NCBI RefSeq assembly: GCF_032854445.1
Contig: NC_088297.1
Location: forward strand, 22,517,127 to 22,581,126
Length of the DNA: 64,000 nucleotides
Direction of reading: 5' to 3'
Source: Liolophura sinensis
Lineage: Eukaryota > Mollusca > Polyplacophora > Chitonida > Chitonidae
Part shown: one piece after another, positions 24,508 through 38,183 of the stretch
How positions within the stretch are numbered: the first letter of the stretch is position 1
Layout: each line of letters starts with the position of its first letter
The notes under the pieces: generated by a model
Databases searched by the model: none
Told to the model about the DNA's origin: nothing
The model's input: the letters and a program-made list of their open reading frames with translations, nothing else
Translations under genes and position numbers: made by a program

Positions 24508-24803
24508 TGGTCACATAATACCACATGAGGCAAGGTCACATGATACCACATGAGGCAAGGTCACATGACACCACATGAGGCATGGTCACATGACACCACA
24601 TGGGGCATGGTCATGATACCACATGAGGGATGGTCACATGACACCACATGAGGCATGGTAACATGACAACACATGGGGCATGGTCATGATAACATATGAG
24701 GCAAGGTCACATGATACCACATGAGGCATGGTCACATGATACCACATGAGGCATGGTCATGATACCACATGAGGCATGGTCACATGATACTACATGAGGC
24801 ATG
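24508..24803. repeat. 25-bp minisatellite, about 12 copies
   Basis: Unit GGTCACATGATACCACATGA followed by GGCAT, with some units shortened by loss of CAC. It lies about 1.9 kb beyond the kinesin stop codon on the downstream side, possibly within its 3' untranslated region. Confidence 0.92.
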
Positions 24804-26699
24804 CACATGAGATGAACTTACACAAAGGCATAATCAACATTTCATTATCATAAATCTAACAAAAAGAGCACTAGAGATGTAGAGTGACACCTCCAATGTC
24901 TTCAAAGCAATTCTTTTTTATATCTAATAGCAATTTCATTCATCATCCCATACAGCTTACTGTTTATCTTCAATATACAGATATAAGTATAGTGGACCTT
25001 CCTTCGGAATTAAAGAAGGGCAAGAAATGACACATACATGTACAATCTCAAGTCTTCACTAATCTGTGCTAATGACTACTGAGTTGACATTAATGTGATC
25101 ACATAAAAATTTCGTGAGCTACCCACTTGTTTGAAATCTGACTACAATCCCAACATTTCCACTACTGTTATCTTGGCCATCCCCTTGAGGCTGTGTGAAG
25201 GCTTAACTCTTTGCTTTGCCAGGGCTGATAGCTGTATTTCATCTCACAACCATCCATTAATGTTGGCTGATAAAGGCAAAGTGATATCTACCAGGATGCC
25301 GTGGATTTTCCAATACTCCTGTTCGGTCTGTTGGCAGAGTTCAGACTTGAGCAGGAACACATCCTTTGTAACTCGGAATTTATTTACGGATGCCAGTTAA
25401 AGCAGTTAACGGAGGCAGTACAGTATGAATATGAAATATGGAGATATAATATCTGTTACAAACATTCACTTTCTTCATGTATTTGGAGCACAAGCTTCAA
25501 ATCCAGCATGGGACTTTAAACGCCAAGACAAAGAGGACGCACACGTCTGACAAGAAACAGGTGGTACACGTCTGACAAGAAACAGGTGGTCATGTCTGCA
25601 CAGCAAATTTTTATTGTATGAATGAGAATCCATGGTTTTGCTTTGTCCCAATTTCCACCTGTTTAAGTAGCTTCAAACATAAAACTGTACATGACAGAAG
25701 GTGATAGTTTGAGCTTGTTGGTACAACAGTACGCAGACTCCAGATCCCAGTGAGAATGCTAACCAGAACAGTTCAATCAAAAACACTTAAAGCCAGGTCG
25801 GCCACAAGATTCAATGGTGTCTTGACCACAACATTCCTATGTGTCATAGCCACAAAGTTCCACGGTATCTTGGATGCAAAATTCCACAGTGTTGGCCACA
25901 GTATATCATTATGCCTTAACCACAAGGTTCCACAATGTCTTGGCAAAATGTTCCAAGACTTTCATTCATGACAAAAGCCTCCGTGCTTTCAATACCTGGG
26001 TGGTTTACGACAGATGTGCATGGACAGTTACAGAAGTCTGATACATCACACAATGTGGTTTACACATTCTCTACCCGGAAGAACCAATCACTGACTTACG
26101 TCAATCACAGCCAAATGCCCTCAGAGGCCACTGAGAGATCACTGAATGTTATCAGGTTGTGGCCATCTGTTTTATATGTTAATGACAGGGGCACACCAAC
26201 AGCTAATGTCATCTGGTATATGAAATCTGTAAGTGATGGTTTGATTTCCTAAATTGTCTCAACACTTGCAATAATTTACCAAATCCATCACCCTCTAAGA
26301 ACAGTACACATCTATGTGTTCAAGCTGAAGCATATGTGTGAACATCTGTCACAAAGCACATCTGTTTCATTGCCACATTTTCTGCTCATCTGTTTCATCG
26401 CCACATTTTCCGCACACATGCACGCCTTTCCTCAGTGGACGTTGTCTGTGCAAGGTTGGAGGAGATGACAGAGAATGTAGTGAGTATATCAGCTGGGCTG
26501 AGTTCTGAATCACAGCTGTAGGCAGCCATTTATGGCTAGTCAGAAATCTATTCTCATTTCTAACCTCATTTAACCACACTGCACTGAAGCCACCCTCTAC
26601 TGTTAAGCATTACTCGCATAGGATGTATTTATGAGTGATGTTATATCTACCACAGCCTAGCAAACAGAGAAACCCTTGCATTCCTCATAGCAAATCCCT
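24804..26699 (-). other. 3' flank / probable 3' UTR of the kinesin gene
   Basis: No coding exon found. Short plus-strand frames (25131-25400, 25935-26252) show no family resemblance. Bases 25540-25590 contain a 24-bp direct duplication (CACGTCTGACAAGAAACAGG). The real poly(A) site cannot be fixed; the minus-strand AATAAA at about 25379-25384 is one candidate. Confidence 0.4.
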
Positions 26700-26974
26700 T
26701 TATTTCTTCTTTGGGCGTCCTGTTGACGCGGTCTTGAATGTGGTGTTTGGTGATGCACCGGGGGAGGGTGGTTGAGAGTTAAGGCTGGTTGATGACCGTG
26801 ACAAGTTTGAAGAAGATCCACTCAGGTTCCCGCTGCTCCTCCTGTGCGCAGCATTCGACTTCCTGGAGCCTCTCCTGCGTTTGTCCCAAATCAGTTTGTC
26901 ATGTCGAACAAAGATCCCGTGACGTGACCGGCACTTGAAATATTGTATACCATTCACAGAGCCATTGTTTTTTC
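26700..26974 (-). CDS. KIF13B: KIF13 last exon: CAP-Gly second half and C terminus
   Basis: Codes for GKNNGSVNGIQYFKCRSRHG, IFVRHDKLIWDKRRRG, a basic and Ser-rich tail (SSGNLSGSSSNLSRSS) and ends GRPKKK with TAA at 26700-26702. GKNDGS-like is the CAP-Gly signature that contacts EB1/tubulin EEY tails in the family. Acceptor TACTTTTCAG|GA. Confidence 0.96.
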
Positions 26975-29900
26975 CTGAAAAGTAAAAAAAAAAAACCCAC
27001 TTGTGAAACACAAATAATCCTTCTGCAATGAAAACAAATATCACACCATACCTGTCTACATACCCTCAAAGATATCAATAGTCAATATGGGGCATCAAAT
27101 ATAACATTTTAGGGTAATTTCTTGTTTTTAATACTTTTGTGACTGACGTGTAATGCTTCATAATTTCAATGTGAAATCTAAAACATCACATTTTACTAGT
27201 TTCTTGGACGTAATGATAGCTTAACTGAAGACGATGAAGCTGTACGTGTTTCCATCATTCTAAAATTCTTCCATTCTCAAGAACAATGAGGTATTTTTTT
27301 TTTTTTCACAAATTTTCGGCACCTATAAAACAAACCAAGACAACAGTGTAAGTTTCAGAGCTTGGCAGCTTTTACTGCCAAAATGTGAGGGAAATCTCAA
27401 ACATAAGGCCACCCAAACACCACAAGTCTGGCAATACATTCTCGCTAGCCAGCAGTCTACGGACACTTGCGACATGTGCAGCTTTTACTGGACTCACCTT
27501 CAGGCTGGTCCAACTCGACGCCAATCCATGGGCCAGAGGCAAAAGCTGTGTTGCCGATGTACTGGACCACACCCGACAACTTGGAAGTGCCGCGTGATGA
27601 ACTGACCAGAACGCTCTCTCCAAACTGTATCCAGGAGGGCACTGGTGCCTCATGAAGACGATCCAAGTCTGCACGACTCCCAAATGAACAAAGACTCACA
27701 CTGTCCTCACAACCTGAAAACGTAAATTTAATAATAGCTTAGAGAAATATCTCATACTCATTTGAAAATTGCATGATGTAAGTAGTTCAAGTGGGAGAAA
27801 TGTGTATTTATTTATTTCTTCGGTTGGTGTTTTACACTGTACTATTTCTGCATCATGGTGGGAGGAAACCCACAACCATCCAGAGGTTGCTGGCAGATTT
27901 TCCCACATGCAAGAGATACATGTAGGGTTTAACTGCATGTCCATGGTTTCTGCATTCTTGTATGATATGACTTTGGAATTCTTACACCGCAATTCCTTGT
28001 TTTACAGGTTTTGTCTGACTCAAGAAGACTCGAAACATCCCGCACACCTCAGTTTTGCTGATAAGTTTCACTCTACTGTTGCCCACCTGCTGTAATAAGC
28101 ATGTTCCATGTCATCTTATAACCCTATCAGAACAATAACTTAGTAGCCCCAAAGGAGTACATTTCAATTACATCTATGCGGCTACTAAATTACACTACTT
28201 CTTCAACCTTCTCAACCCCTTCCCTGCCAATATTTGAGACATTCTTGAGAACTTTGGGGTGCAGAGAAATAATGTGAACAGTTTTAATTATAAAGGGTGC
28301 ATCTTTATTTTAACACAAAACGATCACTTTTGGGTTCATTTTGATCATAAATGTATGCAAAATTTCACCGTAAACAAGCGGTTTAGAGGTCGAAAACCTC
28401 GCAGATTTACAGAATGTGAAGACTGTTTAATTGTTGCCTAATTACCCACTAATTTACTTTTTCATTGGTGTTTGACACCATACTCATGGTTCATGGTTGG
28501 TGTACATATGCTGGCAAAGCTCTCAACTGAACAAGGATTAAAACAAGAAACCATCAGCCAGCACTTCCGCCATTTGAGCCAGCAAGGCCCTAATTACTTA
28601 CTCATGCCAGAACAGTAACACAACTGAAAAGCTAATTTATTGAAAATTGATAATCTTATTGAAAAAGTGCTCACCTGACAAATGCTCCTCGGATGGACTT
28701 GCCCCGCTCCGAATAGCCAAATCCTCATACGCTGCTGCTGTAAGCGAGGCGATGTGGTCAGCTTTGCTGGGCAGAATACATGACACAGGCCGATCCCGTT
28801 TAGCCGAGCCTACCTTCCTCTTCACTGGGGGTTCAGGTGTTTTGGGTCGTTCCTGGTCTTTGGAGGCGTCAAGGACTGGTCTGTGTGCGGCAGGTTCTCC
28901 CTGACCTGCCTCTGTGGATGCTTGCCCCTCAGCTTTGGCAGCAGATGCTGCTACTTCAGCAGTAGCACTGGCTGTTCCTTCTTCTTGTCCTTTAGCCTCG
29001 GAGTTTGTCCTTGACAATGACTCACGGTTTGAATCCCCTAATCGCTCAAGTTCCTCCATGGCCGTCACACTGTACGGATCTGAATCTCGTTCCATAACAA
29101 TACCCCCTTCTACATTTGAGCTTCCTGAATCCAGAGTGTCGCTACGCTCGAATGGAACTCTGTTGTTGTTGTTCAAAGCATCAGTCTCCTCCTGAGCTAA
29201 CCTCTGAGCTGAACTGTCATTTGATTGGTTTGTTTGTGAACCTATTACATCACTTGATTGGTCTTTGTCCACTGTGCCAGTTGGGTTTTCAGCGCTGTCC
29301 TGCAGAGGCTGCCTTTCTTTTGATTGGCCATCATTTATGGATTCCTCAAATTTTGATTGGCTCTCCAGATCACCAACAAGGGTATCAGTTGAATTCAAAC
29401 TGTTTGTGTCTGAAGAAGGAATTGGAAAGTTTGGTTCTGTATTCTCTCCAGCTGGTGGGGACTGAATGGGTTCAAGAGGCGAGTCCAAGAGCTCCGGGAT
29501 GACCTCATCAAGAAGAGAATCTCGCTTTTCCAGTTTATTTCTGGTCTTACTACCGTCTTCGTTCTCTTCCTCACTTTCGCTGTGTCCACTCTCTACGCTG
29601 CCAACTTTTGGGGAGGATTTCGCAGAGCCATCTTTCCCACAGTCCAGCGCTTCATCTGTGCCGATGCTGCGGATGCTGACCGAGTCCTCTGAAGACAATG
29701 TAAGGGTAGAGACAGCCTGTGAGCCGTACCCGCTGGAGGCCATGCTGGGTGTGAAGCTCTTGGCTTGTATCTCCACCAGGCTTTCATCTGTTGAGGAATG
29801 GGTGATCCCTGCAGCCTGAAGACTGTCCGGCCTATGGGCATGGAGCTTTCCCTGCTGACTCTGGTATGACTCAAACTCCTGGAACTCGTCAGGTGACTGA

Positions 29901-32900
29901 GGCAACTTCCTGGCCATTTCTTCTTCCTCATCCAGTGACTGAAACACACACACAAACAGGAAGTATTTTACTGCATTTATTTAATTACTGTTACATTACT
30001 ACACTAAAGATGTTTTATTTACTACAGACAGCGGGGACCACTTCACCACACCAACAGGAGGATTAAACTCATTTCTCCATTCTAATACTGTATAGCCACC
30101 CACTCAAGAATTGGTTCAATAGAATCTTGGAACAGGAATGTTCTACATTCCCTGCTTTCACTGCTCTTGGGGCCTTGATAGCTATATTTATTTATTTATC
30201 TGAATGGAATTTTATGTTCACTCACAAACCCAACTGCCATCGTGAAATTGAAAAATTCTTATGTACGGCATACAACAAATAACTAAATTCGTAACCATAT
30301 TAATGTGGCTTCTGAAGGCCATGCCTTACCTCCTCAGTGTCCTGATGAAGCAATGGCTTCTTCTCCCTAAGGTGCTGCTCTTCTAACAGTGTTCTCATGG
30401 GTTTCACTAGCTTGGAGGCGTGCGGGCTGAGGCCAGACTTTGGGGAGGCTACAAGGGGACAGATGGGAAATACAGTTCACATATGACAGAGTCATGTCTG
30501 ATACATGTACACATACAGGGTGCAGTTTAGGAATATATATATCTAGCATAAATCACCGATAATTTTCATGGAATGTTTTGCTAGCAAATCACTGTGCTCT
30601 ATGAACAGTAGAGCAAAACAGTGTTAGAGAGAAATGATGCATGGGCTAAATGACCACAAATTTCGTCCACGTCTAACTTGCTAATATTTCCTGTTTTTTG
30701 AGAGTTCTGTTGAGTTTAAAAAGGTGTTTTGAGGTTTGCTGGGAACATGGGATGATATTCTACTGGAAAAGTGTAAGTTTCAACACCAAAAGTAATATTT
30801 TGTGACATTTATCTGCCTCTAAAAATACACTTTTTTGGGCGAATATTTAGGTCATTTACGGTAGTTATAAGTGGTTTTAAATACTGTAAATGACAAAAAA
30901 AATTTCAGACTATTTTTTACCAACTTAAAAAGATGAGAGATCATGTAAATTAATATGTGAATTCCTGTGAATCACATAAACCTTGACGTGGTTTTGGCAC
31001 TAAGTCAGTACACAGCAGGGAAAGTGCTTGTTGAAAATACCATGACGTTCTCATTCGATGGAGATAAAATTTGCGTAACTGTAACTGGACCACTGATAAA
31101 CTCAGTGATTTGAACACCTTCTGACACAACCCTTTTTAAGAGTTTAAGTGTAAGAAAAGAAAAGGCTTTTGTTGAGCACTCAGAATCACGTTTCATACAA
31201 CGTGTAGAAAAGGCTGTCAGAATGCAGCATACACCAGGACTAAGGTAAAGCTGATGATATTAAAACGATTATAAAAAGTGGATCTAAAATTTCATTACAG
31301 AATCTTGTATGGGAAACCTCAGTTTATACCTACACGTACATGTACTTCTAATGACGTAAAAAAAGACACAATATTGGCTACATTTGCTGACAAAATGTAC
31401 CTGACATAAACCAACAAGAACTATGGTTATCTATTTTTCCTGCATTATTGTTTTAGTACTTGACTAGTCTTAGAAACATTGCAAACATTTTAATCATAGG
31501 AAATATGCAGTTAAACATGTTTAAAATGGCTGTATAAGGTAGGCAAAGGATTCAGACACAAAAGGCGAGTCTCAACATGGCAGGACAATTTCTCATTTGC
31601 TTTTATAAGTGTATGCTTGAGGAGACAATAATAATAAAAAAGAAACTGTTGGACGCTATTGTTACTATCAACACATTTTGAAACAGACTATATCTAAAAT
31701 GCTGATGAATGAACAAATTTTTTATGAAATGCTAGGTACACAGCAATGCAAGAATGGAAACAGCCAGTGAATATTGCATCCTAACTAGTAGCCTGTGATG
31801 TTGCAGGCTTAATGCAAGCAGCTTCAGTAAAAGCTACAGCAACGCAGATTGTATTATGATAACACATTATATACACAGTATTAATAGAGAGAATTGCAAA
31901 AAGAGGACGACCTGAACATACACATTCAAGAACAATGGCACAGGCCAACACCTAACAACTGCACAGCAGGATGGACTAATGCACTACACACCATGGGGGT
32001 GGGGAGGCATAACAACTTATACAAGACGCCACAGGGTGAGAGACCACAGAATTATTAAAGGGAAATATCTCTGTTAACACATAACACATTGACAATCTGA
32101 ACGGCAGTAATTATAAATACATTTCAGTCCAAATGAGTAGAAAATAAAAAGTTTTCCACTGGAACAAATCTGGCTTTAAGAGCTGAGCCTCTTACTCTGT
32201 TGATTTTCACTGTTATTTTATGCTGTACTCAAGACAGAATTTATCACCTATAAGACACAGGTAGGTTGGTATTGGAGAAACCAGGCCCATACAGTAAACT
32301 GCATCGCCTGCTTCTCAGCTAACATAAGTGGGATATGAATCTATGCCAGGATCACTGAATAAAAACAAACAAGATCTTGTTCAGCTCCCATACAGGAACA
32401 TGTCATTTGTCAATTTCAATAGGCTTCTTCACTGGAAGGAAAATTCTCCAAATTTATGAATGAACGGGATTTCCTTCTCAAAATTTTCAGTATAGCAAGA
32501 ACCGTCAGATGATGGTCATAACATAACTCCAATCACACATTTGACACAAAGATGGGCAAGGTGTCAAAAACAGTCATTAGTTCACTGGTATTTTTATAAA
32601 AACAATTAACTTCATTGGTGTCAACTATATCCTACCAAGAATCTATCACTACGTAACATAAGACAAAAGACTGACTAAATACATATTTATAAAATCAACA
32701 GATGCAAATTTTCTACACAATGAAAGTTTAGGGTTTCAAAGATTTATAAAAGTATTCATGAATAAGTTAAAATCAAGGTTTAAAACTGCTACAGCCAAAG
32801 GCCGAGTCACCAGCTAAGGTAATTCTGAGACAAAGAAATAAATAAAACATGCTTTCTGGCTGTATCTTCAACACAATGGGCCAAAAACACATACGACCGT

Positions 32901-35900
32901 CAGACAATAAAATGCACAGTGCAAGAAAAAAACTACGAGCAGATGAATCAAAAGAGTTCATGCCAAAAGGTAATAACGTACGCTTGATGTTTGAGCCCAC
33001 AGAACTAGTTTGTAAGTTGAGAAAGTTGGGACGGGCTGGAAAATGATTCAAATTGAACAATCAGGAGCAGTCTTAAGATCACATATATTTGTCACTTCCC
33101 GGTTTAACACAATTTCTATCAAGTTCCTGAATCAAATAATATAATCAACTGGAATTTAACAACTTGGAATGAAATTTGTCATCAAAATGCTAATACACAA
33201 ATAATATACAATTTGCTCCAGAATTAGCTGACTTAAATTTGTTAACTGAAGATTAGAACATAATCCTTCATCAACCTATGCTTACTATGCCAAGAAAATA
33301 AACTTCAGCTTGAAATTTCGACATCTACAGCGATAAACTTTTCATTCCAGTAAACTGTAAGCGTAAGCTGGGCCACATAAGCCAACGAAAGGCAGCGCAG
33401 AACGTATTTATCATTTTATTTCACGGCATCTAACCTATACCTGCCGATTAATCATGGTAATTGTCTTAAAAACAGAGCTTAATTATTATGCAGATGTGGT
33501 TACTTCTACCACTAAATAATCTGAATCTCCCTTTGAAAGTTCTTGTCTTGTGGCGTCCGTGCCTCTTGAGTTGTGCAAATAATGTCTTACCTTGCTTTAA
33601 CCCAAAATTTCAATGCTAACAAAAAGTGTTTTATGTCATCAAAGACTTCTAAAAGAGTTGTTAAACATTTCCTCATACTTGTTAAAACCCTACAAATGGA
33701 AGGGGGAGTAACTTACCATGGAAATGTGAGGTTGGAGCCATGGGGTCAATGTGATACAGGTCCTGTATGCTGTCAGCTCGGATCTGAGGTAAGAAAACGC
33801 AGAAATTACTGCAAACTTTGAAAAACACACTTACTGTTATTCTTCCACCTTTTCACATGTTTGCTACATGCTTATTCAAACATGTTCTGAGGGCACTATA
33901 CTATGAAGACTGATCAAAATGATACTGTTTGAGGAGCATTTAAATTGGCCACCCCAGCAAGTGTATTTTTGTCTCAAAATTCATTTCTAAACAGCATATA
34001 TTAAAGCGTACCTACAGTTGCTCGTTCACGTGTGAAAAGGTTGAAGAATTTGGGACCTGTATTGAAGGCAGTAAAATTAACACAAAGTGCCTGCACTGCT
34101 TTAGACCAGCATCAGAATTGTTTGACAGTCTGCAATTATCATTTTATTTATTTCACTCACGCTTTAATACCTCCAAATATGACCACTTCTAAAATAATTG
34201 TCAACTTCACAGTGGAAGGAAACTGCATCAGCTTGCCTATTTGCATATCTATGTACTTCACAGTCTTCCTCACGACATACAGTGAGAGATGACTTGAAGC
34301 TGCTTTAAAAACAGGTCATTTCCTTCATTAGCCAGAAAAAGATGTCTTGAATATATGCAGGCTTTATCAGTACTACATGACTATCTAACCATACATCTTA
34401 TGTCAGAAAGTTGGCTTTGCACAGTACACTACATCCTCCCACACGTTAATAAAGCCTGTCTAGAAGCAGACTTAATAGCACAATGCAGTAAAGGAGGTTA
34501 CTTTATTTCACCTTAAGTCTGGCCTGTTAACATGCACTTTTAAAATGCACTTTCAAAAGCATGTAAAAGCCTTAAAATACTACTTCTGATGCCAATTAGC
34601 CCATTATGATTTCTGAAGTGAAATGAAACTGACATATTCAATAAAATCCAACTTTAAGATTCTCAAGCAAAATGTTTCAGTTCAAAAATGTTAAACTTCA
34701 GGTGAAATTCAGTATATATATGGTACCATACAGGTTAAGATTTTTCTACAGTCAATCCAACAGTGTGCCAATAGTGTGCCAATAGCCTGCCTGTGCATTG
34801 GTATTAGACCAGAAGCAGGCCAATGACATCTGGATGAATCTTGTATCAACACACAACTGTAATTAACTCCACAGAGGCTTGTCCGACAACCCTTAAGCCC
34901 GGCCCACACAAGAGCTATGCGCCTAGCAAAATTCACGCGTGGCGCTTACCTTAAGCACATAACTCTTATCTGCAGTGAACTTTTCTGTAAGTTTTTGCCT
35001 TTTGTGAAGATTTGCCAAATATCTGCATGCGCACTGGCGCCTACTCGGCAATACATCATGGACAAATAAACGATATTATCAAACATGTTAGATATTTGGC
35101 GCAGCTCCACAAACGGCAAAAGCTTACAGAAAATTTCACTGCAGACAAGTTATGTAAGTGCCATTAATGAATTTTTGCTAAGCATATAGCTCTTGTGTGC
35201 ACCAGGCTTTATCCTAGTTAGAACTGTTGTCTACCGTGTTAGTCACGACTCACCTGTTCATCTAGTTTAGTAGGAGAGAGGACCATCTGTAAAGCAAGAG
35301 CAGTACATGGCACCTGTTAATCTGTCTACAGATATTAACCTCTACAAGCCAGACATCAACACCCCTTCCAAATGCTGGAGATTCTGTCAGCGTACATGAA
35401 TATAAGCTAGGAATTTTGTGAATATTTACAATCTTAATCCTCTGTCAATGTCTACAATGTCTACAGGCTAGGTATTTTGTGAATATTTACAATCTTAATA
35501 CTCTGTCAATGTCTACAATGTCTACAGGCTAGGTATTTTGTGAATATTTACAATCTCAGTATTGTTACAATGTCTAAGAGTTAAATATTTTGTGAACACA
35601 CATTCTCAACTGAACAGCCTTACGGCATGATGAATAAACCCAAAGAACAACAATTATCACTGTATGTCTGTTTTCTTGTGCTAAAATGTGACTTTCATTA
35701 TCCCTGTCACTGCACTCCTGTGACTCTTTCAACTTTCTCTTTCCAAGCTCTATGTTAAAAATGTCTAATATGGACTTACTCTTTTCTCAAAGAAATTTGC
35801 TCTCAAGTGATTATATGAGGCAATGCCATGAAAATAAATAAGTGTAAGCCTACCAACAAGGTTGAACTCTGAACTCTGAACTTGCCATCCTCCCTTAGTC

Positions 35901-38152
35901 CAAACAAAATAAACATTTAAAACTTGTCCCCTTTTACCTTAACACACTGTACTAGAAATTTCCACGGTAACACCTTTACTGGAAATGTCCGCTGATTAAA
36001 AAACCTGCTCCTACTGTACATACAATACATTCACAAACATAATGTCTGAACAAAATGTGATTCAACTAAAATCCCAAAACAAGACAATGTGTATCTTTGG
36101 ACTGAGGCTAGATCTACAATTAAACTGCTGAAATGTTTGCCAGATTTAGTCAATGGTGCATGCAAATTTTACAAAATGTATGAAAATGATATGAAACACC
36201 ACTAAATCACCCCTTTTAGAAACAATGAGCCTACACCAAATTCCATACATACAACATGCTACTCTCAAGGAGAGTCCAATTCCTACCCTTAAAAAGGAGT
36301 TAGATAAAAAAGACATACGAGTCATAGTTAAATACAATTGTGCACATTCTGTATACGACTGACTCACGTTATGAATGTTGGGCACACTAGCAGTTTTTCG
36401 TAAAGGTCGTCCCGAAGCTGCAAGACACTCCTTCACAGCTACTTCCTGTCAGAAAAGCGAAAGCAAAATAACAGACATGAAGCACGGAGAGTAGTGACTG
36501 AAAAACAATATTTGCTGTTAACTTGGAAAGTGTAGCTCATAAATGAACGTCCCAGCTGTCCATTTCTTAAGTCAAGCCATACGGTTAATGTCATCATATT
36601 TATTCAGGATTAGGATTATTGCAGTATTTCTGCATTTGCTAAAGGGCATAACACGTGAAAATATCTACACTTTTGACAAGTCTTTTTTTTCTTTTACAAG
36701 CATAAATTTTAGCAGACAGATCCAGGACTCATCCTAAATCCAAGGGAGACAACCCTGCAATACTTACCTGTCGCAGCCTGTCCAGAGTAAGAATGCTCTC
36801 CACAGCAGATACCCCTTTGATGTATTTCTCAATGTAAGTCTCCCCATCAGAGGCGTTGATCTCGTTCTGCGAGGCAGCCAGCTGAGCAAGAGTCTCCATG
36901 TCTTCAAGATCTTCTGATGCCTAGAAGTGGACAAAATGGGAGGGTTTCTTATGAGATTATGCAAAGTCAAAACAATAGAGGCAGATACAACAAAGCAAAT
37001 TCTGACTTTATAGGTCAAAACTCTTTAAGTACAACACAATGCATGGCATACGCATAACAAAGAATAAGCCTGAATAAGCCTGAATATGAGCTGAATAAGC
37101 CTGAGTATGAACTGAATATGAACTGAATAAGCCTGAATATGAACTGAAGTCAGAATTACCTTAGGATTAAAGTAAACATGTTTTGTTAACGTACAGCATG
37201 TTGACATGTTGAGTTCCAGGTTAATGAATGGAGTATTGAATTTTATTTCTGAAGGCTACACTGGGAAGACAGAAACAGAGCTCAGATCTAGCTGGAACTG
37301 ACGTCTAACAGTCTCACTCATTAACATGAAGGGCTAGAGATCTGAAGCGAGGCAGTCTAGAAAGATATTTAATGTTTGTGATCTTTTTTTGAATTAAAGA
37401 GTTACTCCAATGCCAAGACCTGTATGTCTTAAAATCTGGGTTAAATGGTAAAAATTGTTACAGTTTGAAATGCGCTCTTTAATTCTAAAAAAATTACATT
37501 GTATTAACACTGCTGTTGTTAGGGTCAGAGGACAATATGTAAATTAAAGCTTTCAACTGTTCCCAATTTTGCCTGGTATGATATGATGCAAGAACACTTC
37601 ACCAATCACTGACTACAAATGACGTCGTTTTTTCAAACACACATGACATCTCACATCACCACTGCCTTTAACTGCAGAAACTGACAAATATTTTGTTCTT
37701 GAGGACTCTTCACTTACAGGAGTTAAATAGTGTTTTTCATCGTCAATATTTTCGAACTGTGGTGTTTGCTCTTTTCCACAGGGTATACTTTTATATGATT
37801 TTAAAATTTTCACCTGATATCTCTTGAGACTGAATTAGCACTTCAACAAACAGAATTCAAGAGGAGGAGTGTACTATAAAGTGACTCACATGTAGTGGCT
37901 TAGTTTATAAATCTAGTGGACTGTGAAAAATAGATAATTGGCAATATCTAATACTTTACAACACAAGTCTTTTCAGTAGTGACATATCACCAATTGTCAT
38001 TCATACCTTTGGAATGTTAGATACAATCTCGTAAGTTACGCCACAGCCATACAAGAAATCCTGTAAAGAAATAAGAAAAGTTCACAGGGTGGCAAATTGT
38101 GAAAAACTAAGTACTGATGTTTTTAAATAATGAATTCTTCCCACTTTACATG

Positions 38153-38183
<31 letters not shown>

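Noticed and set aside
29116-29819. Plus frames of 128 and 117 codons
   Set aside because: Shadows of the Ser-rich KIF13 exon on minus.
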